Source of the DNA: Bacillota bacterium
Lineage (GTDB): Bacteria > Sysuimicrobiota > Sysuimicrobiia > Sysuimicrobiales > Segetimicrobiaceae
Reading direction: 5' to 3'
NCBI GenBank assembly: GCA_021324295.1
Contig: JAJPJJ010000094.1
Span: forward strand, 1-64,000
DNA: 64,000 nt
Below, piece after piece: positions 27,534 through 36,829 of this stretch. A program made the position numbers and the translations under genes. Numbering within the stretch: position 1 is the stretch's first letter; every line of letters starts with the position of its first letter. Below the pieces are notes generated by a model. That model ran no database searches. It had not been told where the DNA came from and saw nothing but the letters and a program-made list of their open reading frames with translations.

Positions 27534-28895
27534 TTACTTCGACTTCAGCTTCTGTTCGAGCTCCACCTGTGCAGCGTCCATCGCCTTCTTGGGATCCACG
27601 TTGTTCACTAACACGTCGGTGACATGGGTCAACACCGTGTGGCGGAACTCGGGAAGCTGCGTCTCGAAGCCGCGCGGCAGGATGCCTCCGTTGTCCGCGA
27701 GCGGCAGATTGACGAACGTCTGCAGGTATGGAAACTGCTTGATAATGCCTGCGTTCGCCGACTTCGAGTTCACGACGTTGTGCACGGCCATCCCGTACTC
27801 TCTAAGATGGCGGTAGAACCAGTCAAGGAACGTCACGGCTTCCTTGAGATGCGGCGAGCCCTTCGGGAGGGTATAGAGCACGATCTCGGCATTGGTGAGC
27901 GGAGGCTTGAACGGGGGGGCCGTCGCCGCGAGTTGAATCTGAGGGTTCTGGGACTTCGTGATGACGTAGACCGCCTGGTTATCGGTGAGCATCGCGACCT
28001 TCTCCTGCCAGAACATGCGGCGGTAGGTCGCCGAGTCCACGCCCTTGGGGAACACGCCAGCGTCGTACATCTGCTTGAAGAATCGGACGCCTGCGATGAC
28101 GCTGGGGGAGTTGACCGTTGGCTTCTTGCCATCGGACCACTTCCCGCCGAACCCTTCGACCCAAAACGATAGCTCATACCACCAGCCGGCCTCCTGGTCC
28201 ATGGTATGGCGCGTGCCGTAGCCGTACTGGTCGGGGGCCTTGGTCAGCTTCTTCGCGGCGGCCAGGAACTCGTCGGCGGTCGTCGGCGGCTTGGCGATGC
28301 CCGCCTCCCTGAGGAGCCGCTCGTTCGAGAGCAGCGCGTACGTGACGTACTCCGTGACCACGCCCATCGTCTGTCCCTTGATGTTCGCCACCTGCTGGAC
28401 CGGGAGGAAATCCGCCTTGTATTTGTCGAGGTCGAGCACGGCGTTGAGCGGCTGAAGATACCCGTGGGTGAGGAAGGAAAAGAACATCGTGTCCGACGCA
28501 ACGAGCACGTCGGGTGCGCTGCCGCCGGCGAGGCGCACCATCATGGTGTCCTCGTATCGCGGGTACGGAATGCTGCCTTCCTTCACCCTGATGTTCGGAT
28601 GCTCCTTGGTGAAGGCCGCAACGAGCTTGCGCAGGGCATCGCCCCGCTCTGGCTCGGTCCAGTGCCAGGTCGAGAGCTCGATCTCGACTGTGCCCTGGGC
28701 CTCGGCGGTCCCGTCCAAGCCCGACACGAGCGCGCCGCTGGCGCCGGCCGCGAGGGCGGTAGCAACTGCACCCTTCAGGAGCTCGCGCCGCGACAGCGCC
28801 CTGTCGCCACGGCCGCGCGCCGGCGCTGCGTCCATTCTCGGCCTGCCCGGTTGCTTCGCCTTCGCCGAGGCCTCCCGCTTCGTGTTCACGCTCAT
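27534..28895 (-). CDS. ABC transporter extracellular sugar-type substrate-binding protein, Tat-type signal
   Basis: 'LSRRELLKGAVATALAAGASGAL' leader; 'IELSTWHWTEPERGDALRKLVAAFTKEHPNIRVK'. Confidence 0.92.
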   Translation of the reverse strand: MSVNTKREASAKAKQPGRPRMDAAPARGRGDRALSRRELLKGAVATALAAGASGALVSGLDGTAEAQGTVEIELSTWHWTEPERGDALRKLVAAFTKEHPNIRVKEGSIPYPRYEDTMMVRLAGGSAPDVLVASDTMFFSFLTHGYLQPLNAVLDLDKYKADFLPVQQVANIKGQTMGVVTEYVTYALLSNERLLREAGIAKPPTTADEFLAAAKKLTKAPDQYGYGTRHTMDQEAGWWYELSFWVEGFGGKWSDGKKPTVNSPSVIAGVRFFKQMYDAGVFPKGVDSATYRRMFWQEKVAMLTDNQAVYVITKSQNPQIQLAATAPPFKPPLTNAEIVLYTLPKGSPHLKEAVTFLDWFYRHLREYGMAVHNVVNSKSANAGIIKQFPYLQTFVNLPLADNGGILPRGFETQLPEFRHTVLTHVTDVLVNNVDPKKAMDAAQVELEQKLKSK

Positions 28896-28927
28896 CCCCC
28901 CTTAATCATGCGGACGTCGCGGACCCC

Positions 28928-30079
28928 TCAGGGCGTCGCGCGGCGTTCACCATACGGGCTATACTCACCCTCACGGTGGTACCGTTCGTGTGCTTCGGCC
29001 ATTCGCTCGGGATCCAGTTCCACCCCGAGGCCCGGCGCGCGCGGCACGGGCAGGGTTCCACCTGAAAAGCTGTGGATGGGCCGGACGATGTCGTGCTCGA
29101 GGAAGTGCAAGTGGGTCTGGCTCGCCATCGTTGTGGTGTTCGCGCAGGACCCCAGCACGTGGAGTGCCGCCGCGGTGCTGATGCCGAGGTCGCCGAAGCT
29201 GTGCTTGAGCACCGGAAGCTGGGCATACTCGCAGAGGGCGCAGACCTTTTTGAACGCGAGCAACCCGCCCACCTGATGCTGATCGGTCAGGATGACGTCG
29301 GCCGCTTGGCGGCGGACGATGTCGAGGACGTTGAACTCCGTCCACGACGCCTGGTTGGCCGCGATCGGGACTGCTGAGGCCGCCCGCACTCGAGCCAGGG
29401 CGTCTACGTCGTACATGCAGACCGGCTGCTCGACGAATTCGAGCTCGAACGGCTCAAGCTTACGGATCATCTGGATTGCCTCAGCCGGAGTCCAGGCCTC
29501 GTTTGCATCCACGCGGACCTTGGCTTCTGTCCCGCATGCTTCACGAACCGCGGCCACCATGGCGATGTCTTGCTCTGCGCCGAATCCGATCTTGAGGTAG
29601 AGCGTGGTGATCCCACGCGCGAGCGCCTGTTTGGCCTCCTGCGCCATGGCATCGACCGCCTTCGAGGGGATGTGATAGTAGAACGGCACCGCCTCCGTGA
29701 GCGGACCGCCCAGCAGGTTGACGACCGGTTGCCCCGCCGCCTTCCCGATCAGGTCCCACAGCGCCATCTCGATGCCGGCGATCGCCCCGTTTCCCACGTG
29801 GCGGTAGTGATGCCAACCGCGGCGTGTGTAGAGGAGGCGCGTGATGGACTCGATGTGATGCGGGTCTTGCTCCTTGAGGAGCGGTACCATCCCGGCAAGC
29901 GCCTCCAGGACCACCGGGACGGACGGGAAGCCCACCGCTTCGCCGAGGCCGGTGAGCCCGTCGTCGGTGTGAAGCCGGACGACGACGTTGGAGATACCCC
30001 GTCGCTGGCCCCAGAACCAGGTCTCCGCTTCACGAAACGGGACGGATACCGGTGTCAGGTCGATCGAAGCAATCTTCAT
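28928..30079 (-). CDS. Mandelate racemase/muconate lactonizing (enolase superfamily) protein
   Basis: 'DDGLTGLGEAVGFPS', 'ALWDLIGKAAGQPVVNLLGG', 'KVRVDANEAWTPAEA', 'FELEFVEQPV'. Confidence 0.9.
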   Translation of the reverse strand: MKIASIDLTPVSVPFREAETWFWGQRRGISNVVVRLHTDDGLTGLGEAVGFPSVPVVLEALAGMVPLLKEQDPHHIESITRLLYTRRGWHHYRHVGNGAIAGIEMALWDLIGKAAGQPVVNLLGGPLTEAVPFYYHIPSKAVDAMAQEAKQALARGITTLYLKIGFGAEQDIAMVAAVREACGTEAKVRVDANEAWTPAEAIQMIRKLEPFELEFVEQPVCMYDVDALARVRAASAVPIAANQASWTEFNVLDIVRRQAADVILTDQHQVGGLLAFKKVCALCEYAQLPVLKHSFGDLGISTAAALHVLGSCANTTTMASQTHLHFLEHDIVRPIHSFSGGTLPVPRAPGLGVELDPERMAEAHERYHREGEYSPYGERRATP

Positions 30080-30876
30080 GACGATCCTCTCCGACGGCGA
30101 GTGGACCGAGGCGGGGACGGCGGCTCGGCGTTGTGCGGCGGCACACTGGTCTCATGGATCGCCCGAGACTCGTACGGTAGCCGGTACAAGCTGGCCGCAT
30201 CCCGGATGTGCGCCTCCATAGCGGCACGCGCGACGTCGGGATCGCCGGTGCGGATCTTCTCCCACAACTCGCGATGGAGCGCCGCGTCCATCGGTGCATG
30301 ATCGGGAATCTCTGCTGCGATCTTTGCACCGTATGCTCCGATCTTTGGGATAATGACGCGGAGGATCTCGCTGAGCGTGCGGTTGTGAGCTGCCTCGGCG
30401 ATCATCAGGTGCAGCGTGAGCGCGTCCAGGTAGACGCTGGACGCGGAGGAGGCTTTCGCTTCCATCGCGCTGAGGAATGCCTCGATGCGGGCTGCATCCG
30501 CCGGCGTCGCCCGCAAGGCCGCGAGGGCCGCGCACGCCCCTTCGATCGCCACGCGCGCCTCCGTGAGGTCTTGGATCTCTTCCATCCCCAGCGCCCCCTC
30601 CACAGTCGGATCACGGGCGCCCTGCTCCGTTCGCCGCAGAAAGTACCCCTTACCGGGGCGGACCTCGACGAGCCCCTGCCCAACGAGAAGCTGCAGGGCC
30701 TCCCGCACCGATGACCTCCCTGCTCCGGTCGATCGGGCGAGATCATGCTCCGAAGGCAGCCGGTCACCGGGCTGTAGGGACTCTCGGGCGATGAATCGCA
30801 GGACCCACCGGGCGACCTGCGTGGTGGTGCGCGGGGGATGTGCAAGACCGGCAATGAGATCAGACATGTCAGACAT
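30076..30876 (-). CDS. FadR/GntR-family (FCD) transcriptional regulator
   Basis: 'WVLRFIARESLQPGDRLPSEHDLARSTGAGRSSVREALQLLVGQGLVEVRPGKGYFL' wHTH, FCD C-terminus. Overlaps the enolase gene by 4 bp. Start 30876 (MSDMSD) preferred over 30885. Confidence 0.9.
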   Translation of the reverse strand: MSDMSDLIAGLAHPPRTTTQVARWVLRFIARESLQPGDRLPSEHDLARSTGAGRSSVREALQLLVGQGLVEVRPGKGYFLRRTEQGARDPTVEGALGMEEIQDLTEARVAIEGACAALAALRATPADAARIEAFLSAMEAKASSASSVYLDALTLHLMIAEAAHNRTLSEILRVIIPKIGAYGAKIAAEIPDHAPMDAALHRELWEKIRTGDPDVARAAMEAHIRDAASLYRLPYESRAIHETSVPPHNAEPPSPPRSTRRRRGSS

Positions 30877-30883
30877 CATCCCC

Positions 30884-30913
30884 ATCCTACAGACCGTTGA
30901 CCGGCGGTGTCAA
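30884..30913 (-). promoter_or_regulatory. Candidate sigma70-type promoter for the FadR-family gene
   Basis: Minus strand TTGACA (30913-30908), 18-bp spacer, TAGGAT (30889-30884). Confidence 0.4.
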
Positions 30914-31049
30914 GTGTGCACTGCATGACAAATCCTCTAGCGAAATCGGCGGCCAAGCGCGTCGGTGTGCTGCGGCGACCGCTATCGCTGGGGCCGGGAA
31001 AATTTCGTCAGGCCCCGGCCGAAAGGTACAAGCGTACGTTCGTGTATTG

Positions 31050-31065
31050 GTCTAGAGGACTAGAC
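31050..31065. promoter_or_regulatory. Perfect inverted repeat GTCTAG-AGGA-CTAGAC, candidate operator
   Basis: 6-bp perfect arms in the divergent region between the FadR-type gene and the Dpp operon. Confidence 0.45.
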
Positions 31066-31133
31066 GTATCCCCGGTCGTAAATGCGCATCACGATCCGGA
31101 CGGGCAGCAGGCGACTCGACCACGACAAGACGC

Positions 31134-32798
31134 GTGAGGGGGTGGACGGCCATGGGGGCACGTAGACAGGTAACCCGCCGGCAGTTCCTCACAACTGGTG
31201 TTGCGTTCACCGGCGGGGTCCTCGCTGGAATCGGCGTCCGCGCAGCTGATCGCTCCGCGACCGCACGCGCGGCGTCGGCGCAACGCACCTTGGTCTACCT
31301 AGACACCGACACCCCCGCCTCCTTCGACCTTGACCAGACGGGGATTCGACTGACCGAGCAGCTGGCATCAGCGTGTTACGGGGGCGATCTCGTCCGCTAC
31401 AAGATCGTCAAGGACCCGAAGACCGGAGTATCGCTGGCTGACATCTACGCCTCAGGAACCGCCGGAATCGACCCCGGGTTGGCCACGAAGATCGACATCT
31501 CCCCCGACCAGCGGGTGTACACCTTCCATCTGCGACCAGATGCGAAGTCATCGCTCGGGAACCCTCTCACCGCGGACGATGTGATCTGGTCTTTTCAGCG
31601 GAGTGCCGCCCTCAATCAGACCGGAGGGTTCTTTGCGGACGTCATGGGAGTGGCGAAGGGCAAGATGGAGGCGCTCGATCCGCACACCGTCCGGTTCACG
31701 CTACCGACGCGCAACCCGATCTTTCTCCGGGTCGACGCGATGAAGTACTATGGAGGTCTCTTCGATTCGAAGGCCGCCAAGGCTCACGCGACCTCCGCCG
31801 ACCCGTGGGCGAAGGCGTACCTGGCATCGCACACCGCGGGCTTCGATGCCTACATGGTCGAGAGCTACGTCAAGGGCCAGCAAGTGACGCTCGTGGCGAA
31901 TCCCCACTGGTATCGCGGCAAGCCGTACTACGATCGGATCGTCTGGAAGGCCGTGCCGGAGAGCGCAAACCGCCTGTCGGCGCTGCTGCGGGGCGACGCG
32001 GACGTCGCCGCGCAGCTGACACCCCCCCAGCTGGAGCAGGCGGCCAAGACACCAGGTTTTACGGTCACGAGCTACGTGGCCAACAAGATCAAATCCATCC
32101 AGCTCAACCTGCGCTACAAGCCGCTGGCAGACCGCCGAGTCCGCCAGGCCATCGCCTACGCAATCCCATACGAGCAGATCCTGCGCAGCGTCTACTTCGG
32201 CACGGCCAGACTCGTGAGGAGCCCTATCCCGGAGACGTATCCCGCACACGTCCCCGACTACTGGGTGTACTCCACCAATATTGACAAGGCGCGCGCGCTC
32301 ATGAAGGCGGCCGGGCAGGATCCGTTCCCCATGACCCTGACGTACAATCTGGCCAATTACGATGATCCGCTCCTCGCTCCCATCATCCGATCGGCTCTCC
32401 AGGAGATCGGGATCACCGTCACGCTCAACGGTGTCCCGGACGCAGTGTTCGTCGACAAGCTGTACAAGCACGACGGGCATGCCTTCCTCGAAGACAACTG
32501 GCCGTTCATCGCGCATCCGGCGTATGCCTTGTGGGTGTACTGGAACGCGAAGACGGTGCTCAACATCGGCGGCTGGGTCAACAAGGAGTTCGACGACCTT
32601 CTCCCGCAGATGCTGGTGGAGCTCGACGACAAGAAGCTCGCGGCGATGGCGCGCCGCGCCCAGCAGATCTGGGAGGAGGAGCAGCCCTGGATCCTTCTCG
32701 CCAACCCTGGGTGGCACGTGGCGCACCGATCGACGCTCACGAACTTCGTGTGGTACCCGGATAACGATATCCGCTTCCAGGAGCTGCGCGGGAGTTAA
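31134..32798 (+). CDS. ABC transporter substrate-binding protein, family 5 (DppA-like), Tat-type signal
   Basis: 'TRRQFLTTGVAFTGGVLAGIGV' leader; 'DQRVYTFHLRPDAKSSLGNPLTADDVIWSFQR', 'VTLVANPHWYRGKPYYDRIVWKAVPESANRLSALLRGDADV'. Confidence 0.92.
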   Translation: MRGWTAMGARRQVTRRQFLTTGVAFTGGVLAGIGVRAADRSATARAASAQRTLVYLDTDTPASFDLDQTGIRLTEQLASACYGGDLVRYKIVKDPKTGVSLADIYASGTAGIDPGLATKIDISPDQRVYTFHLRPDAKSSLGNPLTADDVIWSFQRSAALNQTGGFFADVMGVAKGKMEALDPHTVRFTLPTRNPIFLRVDAMKYYGGLFDSKAAKAHATSADPWAKAYLASHTAGFDAYMVESYVKGQQVTLVANPHWYRGKPYYDRIVWKAVPESANRLSALLRGDADVAAQLTPPQLEQAAKTPGFTVTSYVANKIKSIQLNLRYKPLADRRVRQAIAYAIPYEQILRSVYFGTARLVRSPIPETYPAHVPDYWVYSTNIDKARALMKAAGQDPFPMTLTYNLANYDDPLLAPIIRSALQEIGITVTLNGVPDAVFVDKLYKHDGHAFLEDNWPFIAHPAYALWVYWNAKTVLNIGGWVNKEFDDLLPQMLVELDDKKLAAMARRAQQIWEEEQPWILLANPGWHVAHRSTLTNFVWYPDNDIRFQELRGS

Positions 32799-33799
32799 TG
32801 GCGTTCTTCATCGGTCGCCGGGTGTTGCTGTTGCCGTTCCAGGCCCTCGGGGTCGTCACGATCGTGTTCGTGCTCGTGCACCTGCTGCCGGGCGATCCCG
32901 CCGCCCTCATGGCCGGCCCGATGGCCACGGCGAGCCAGATCGCGCAGATCCGCACCACCCTGGGCCTGACCCAGCCGCTCCCCGTGCAGTACGTCCGCTA
33001 CGTCAACCGGCTCCTGCACGGGGACTTGGGCACGTCGTGGTACACGAGCAACCCGGTCGCGACGGACCTGGCACAGCGGGCGCCGGCCACGCTGGAACTC
33101 ATCACGCTGGCACTCCTGGGGATCGTCTGCCTGGGGCTCGTCATCGCCGGGATCATCGCGATGAGGCCACGCGGCCTGCCGGGTCATCTGATTGCGGCCT
33201 ACGGGTTCGTCGCAGGAGCCCTGCCCGACTTCTGGGTCGGGCTCGCGCTGATCTTTCTCGTCTACACGAGGGCGCACCTCGGTCCCTCACCGACCGGTCA
33301 GCTCAGTAGCCATGCCGCCGTTCCCACGGTGACCGGGATTGCGACGATCGACGCCCTCCTCGCAGGCGACCTCGGCGCCTTCAACGACGCGGTGAAACAC
33401 CTCGTGCTGCCAGTCGCGACGCTGGTGTTCATCTACATGGGGCCGGTCGTCCGGATAACGGGCGCGGCGGCGGTCCGAAGCCTCCACAGCGAGTTCAGCC
33501 GGTTTGCGCAGAGTTGGGGGATCGCCCCGTGGCGCCGCCGGTACTACGCGTTGCGGCACGTCATGCCAACCTTTGTCGTCGCCGTCGCCTCGGCGTACGG
33601 CTACCTGCTCGGCGGCGCCGTGCTCGTCGAGACGGTTTTCTCGTGGGGTGGCTTCGGCCAGTACGCCGTCCAGGCCGTGACCCACTCCGACTACGCGGCG
33701 ATCGAAGGGTTTGTCATCGTCGCGGGGATCTTTACGGTGCTCGTGTACACGCTGGCGGACGTTCTCCAGATGGCGCTCGATCCCCGGGCCCGGCGATGA
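32798..33799 (+). CDS. ABC transporter permease, DppB-like
   Basis: 'VVTIVFVLVHLLPGDPAALMAG', 'YGYLLGGAVLVETVFSWGGFGQYAVQAV'. Starts at the preceding stop. Confidence 0.92.
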   Translation: MAFFIGRRVLLLPFQALGVVTIVFVLVHLLPGDPAALMAGPMATASQIAQIRTTLGLTQPLPVQYVRYVNRLLHGDLGTSWYTSNPVATDLAQRAPATLELITLALLGIVCLGLVIAGIIAMRPRGLPGHLIAAYGFVAGALPDFWVGLALIFLVYTRAHLGPSPTGQLSSHAAVPTVTGIATIDALLAGDLGAFNDAVKHLVLPVATLVFIYMGPVVRITGAAAVRSLHSEFSRFAQSWGIAPWRRRYYALRHVMPTFVVAVASAYGYLLGGAVLVETVFSWGGFGQYAVQAVTHSDYAAIEGFVIVAGIFTVLVYTLADVLQMALDPRARR

Positions 33800-34704
33800 G
33801 CGCCCCGAGGGCCTGGCTCCGGCAACCTGCCGCCACGCTCGTGTCGGGAGGCGTCGTCGCCGCGACGGTCCTGCTGGCCATCATCGGCCCGGCGCTTGCC
33901 CCGTTCAACCCGGAGCGCCCGACGCCGAGGGTCCTGCTGCCGCCGTCTCCCGCGCACATCTTCGGAACAGATGCCTCCGGCATCGACGTCTTCTCGGTTA
34001 CGCTCGCGGCCTTCCGTGTCGATGTGGTCATCGCCCTGGTATCGGTCGGGATCTCTCTCGCTGCCGGGGTCATGCTTGGCGCGGTCGCCGGCTACGGATT
34101 CAACGGGAGCCGGGCGGCCGCGTGGGGGTCGGCGATCATTCTGCGCCTGCTGGATCTCGTGCAGTCGATCCCGGTATTCATCCTCGCGCTGGCGCTCGTG
34201 GGCATGTTCGGCCAGACGGTGCGGAACGTGGTGATTGCCGTTGCGTTCGTGAATCTGCCGGTGTTTGCGCGTCTCACCCGGGCGGCGGTCAGAAGCGTGG
34301 AGCACCGCGAGTTCGTCGCAGCCAGCCGCGCGCTCGGCGTCCGCGAGGCGGGGATTCTCGGCAGTCACGTGTTGCCCAATTCGCTCGATGGGACGATCGC
34401 GTACGCGTCGATCGCCGTGGGAGGCGCGATCCTGCTCACGGCAGGGCTGAGCTTTCTCGGCGCCGGCGTCCGGCCTCCCACCCCGGAGTGGGGCGCAGAG
34501 ATCGCGAGCGGCGCCGGCTACATCGTAACCGGCCAGTGGTGGATCAGCGTGCTGCCGGGGCTCGTCCTGTCCGGCGTCGTCTTCAGCTTTGCGCTGCTCG
34601 GCGACGCCGCCCGGGCCGCGCTGGAGCGGGCGGGACGGCACGCGGTACTGCCGGGCGAGCAGCCCCTGACTGTGCCCGCCGGGGATGAACGCGCGCCCGC
34701 ATGA
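33796..34704 (+). CDS. ABC transporter permease, DppC-like
   Basis: Start MSAPRAWLRQPAATL; 'FGTDASGIDVFSVTLAAFRVDV', 'LTAGLSFLGAGVRPPTPEWGAEIASG'. Confidence 0.92.
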   Translation: MSAPRAWLRQPAATLVSGGVVAATVLLAIIGPALAPFNPERPTPRVLLPPSPAHIFGTDASGIDVFSVTLAAFRVDVVIALVSVGISLAAGVMLGAVAGYGFNGSRAAAWGSAIILRLLDLVQSIPVFILALALVGMFGQTVRNVVIAVAFVNLPVFARLTRAAVRSVEHREFVAASRALGVREAGILGSHVLPNSLDGTIAYASIAVGGAILLTAGLSFLGAGVRPPTPEWGAEIASGAGYIVTGQWWISVLPGLVLSGVVFSFALLGDAARAALERAGRHAVLPGEQPLTVPAGDERAPA

Positions 34705-36752
34705 GCGGACCGCTTCTTCGAGCCGAGAACCTGCGGGTCGGCTTCCCCGACGGCGGGACATGGGTGTACCCCGTCCGGGGCGTATCGTTCGAGATCGGGC
34801 CCGGGGAGATCGTCGGCCTCGTCGGCGAGTCGGGAAGCGGCAAGACGCTGACGGCGCTTTCGTGTTCCCGCCTCGTCGGGCCACCCGCGCGGGTCTCGGC
34901 GGACGCGCTCGGGCTCGGCGACGTGGACCTCTTGCGGGCGTCCGAGGAGACGCTCCGCGCCCTCCGCGGCAGGCGGATCGCGATGATCCCCCAAGACCCG
35001 CTGACGAGCCTTCACCCGTCCCTCACGATCGGCGCGCAGATCAACGACGCGCTGGCGGATCACGGCGTCCCGCGCGGCGAGCGTCGCCGCCGTGTGCTGG
35101 AGGTGATGGAGCGCGTCGGGCTCCCGGACCCGCCCGGTACCCTGCGGCGCTACCCGCACGAGCTCTCTGGTGGGACGCGCCAACGCGCCATCATCGGCTT
35201 GGCGCTGGCCAACGCGCCCTCACTGCTGATCGCGGATGAGCCCACGACAGCGTTGGATGCGATGATCCAAGCGCAGATCCTCCATCTGCTCGCCGATCTC
35301 CGCGCCTCGTGGCAGATGAGCATTCTCCTGATCTCGCACAACCTCGCCGTCGTCGCGGGCGTGTGCGACCGTCTGCTCGTCATGTACGCGGGCCGGATCG
35401 TCGAGTCCGGGCCGACGGCCCACGTTCTGGCCGAGCCGATGCACCCCTACACGCGGGCGCTGCTGGATGCCGTGCCGCGGCTCGAGAGCACCCGCCGTCC
35501 CCACGGTATCCCGGGGGCGCCACCCACTCCATGGAACCGCCCACCGGGGTGCGCCTACCACCCGCGGTGCGGCTACCGAGTGGAGCGATGCCAAGGGGAG
35601 GACCCTCCCGGTGCGCCGGTCCGTCCCGGCCGCCTGGCGGCCTGCTGGGTGAGCCAGGCACAGGGCGCGCTCCCCGTGATCGGAACGGTATCTCCACGAG
35701 GCGCCAGTGCCGAGCCTGCGCACCGATCTCCCGGGCCAACGGCGGATCCGCTGTTTGAGGTGACCGGAGTGACCCGGCATTTCACGGTAGGCCCAGCCTG
35801 GAAGCGGGAGGTCATCCATGCGCTGGACGACGTCAATCTTAGGGTGCACCGCGGGGAGTCCCTGGGCATCGTGGGCGAGTCGGGGTCGGGGAAGAGCACG
35901 CTAGTCCGTCTCCTGGCGCTGCTGGACCGGCCGACCCGAGGCCGGATCTCCTATGCCGGCGAGGATCTCGCGCAGCTGCGGGGTGCACGTCTCCTCCGGT
36001 TCCGGCGGCGCGTGCAGATCGTCTTCCAGGACCCATACTCGTCCCTGGATCCACGCTATACCGTGGCCGACACCATCCGCGAGGCGCTTGTGACCCATCG
36101 GATCTGCCCTCCCGGGGAAGAAGGCGCCCACATTCGCGAGGTGCTCGATAAGGTAGGGCTGTCCACCCACTTTGCCGGGCGCTACCCGCACGAGCTCTCC
36201 GGCGGCCAGCGCCAGCGTGTCTGCATCGCCCGCGCGCTCGCCGTGCGTCCCGAGGTTCTCCTCGCGGACGAGCCGGTGAGTGCCCTGGACGTGTCGATTC
36301 AGGCCCAGATCCTCGAGCTGTTCGAGCAACTGCGACGGCAGGAGCGCCTGACGCTCGTCGTCGTCGCGCACGATCTTGCGCTGATCCGCCAGGTCAGCGA
36401 CCGCGTCGTCACGCTCTATCTCGGCAAGGTTGTGGAGGAGGCGCGGGCCGACGTGTACGCCGTCCGTCCCCGACACCCGTACACGTTTGCCTTGAGCCGG
36501 TCTGTGCCGAGCGTGGATCGTGTGGGCGAGCTCCCGCCGGTCCTCGTGAGAGCCGAGCCGCCGTCGGCGGCGCGCCCTCCGGCGGGCTGCCGGTTCCACA
36601 CCCGCTGTTTCAACGCGCAGCCGCGGTGCAGTCGGGACGAGCCCCCTCTGGACGGCGATGACGGCCATCGATGCGCATGCTTCTACCCCGTGGCGGACGC
36701 GCAGTACGCATCGCTGGCGCCCCCGGCCGTCGATGCCCGGGCGGGCCGGTGA
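34701..36752 (+). CDS. Fused DppD-DppF-like dual ABC ATP-binding protein
   Basis: 683 aa with two ABC cassettes ('GESGSGKTLTALS' / 'LSGGTRQRAIIG'; 'GESGSGKSTLVRLL' / 'LSGGQRQRVCIARAL'), each followed by an oligopeptide-transporter C-terminal Cys motif. Confidence 0.94.
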   Translation: MSGPLLRAENLRVGFPDGGTWVYPVRGVSFEIGPGEIVGLVGESGSGKTLTALSCSRLVGPPARVSADALGLGDVDLLRASEETLRALRGRRIAMIPQDPLTSLHPSLTIGAQINDALADHGVPRGERRRRVLEVMERVGLPDPPGTLRRYPHELSGGTRQRAIIGLALANAPSLLIADEPTTALDAMIQAQILHLLADLRASWQMSILLISHNLAVVAGVCDRLLVMYAGRIVESGPTAHVLAEPMHPYTRALLDAVPRLESTRRPHGIPGAPPTPWNRPPGCAYHPRCGYRVERCQGEDPPGAPVRPGRLAACWVSQAQGALPVIGTVSPRGASAEPAHRSPGPTADPLFEVTGVTRHFTVGPAWKREVIHALDDVNLRVHRGESLGIVGESGSGKSTLVRLLALLDRPTRGRISYAGEDLAQLRGARLLRFRRRVQIVFQDPYSSLDPRYTVADTIREALVTHRICPPGEEGAHIREVLDKVGLSTHFAGRYPHELSGGQRQRVCIARALAVRPEVLLADEPVSALDVSIQAQILELFEQLRRQERLTLVVVAHDLALIRQVSDRVVTLYLGKVVEEARADVYAVRPRHPYTFALSRSVPSVDRVGELPPVLVRAEPPSAARPPAGCRFHTRCFNAQPRCSRDEPPLDGDDGHRCACFYPVADAQYASLAPPAVDARAGR

Positions 36753-36829
36753 GCGCCGGCCACTCGACCCCGACGCAGGCGGCCGCTCGATGGCAGCTGA
36801 CGGACCGAGGGCAGTGGAGGTGAAGAGGC

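Noticed and set aside
31029-31042. Second LexA-like sequence CAAGCGTACGTTCG (12 of 14 to the recN box)
   Set aside because: One half-site is GCTT rather than GTTY, and the adjacent gene is an ABC binding protein with no SOS role.
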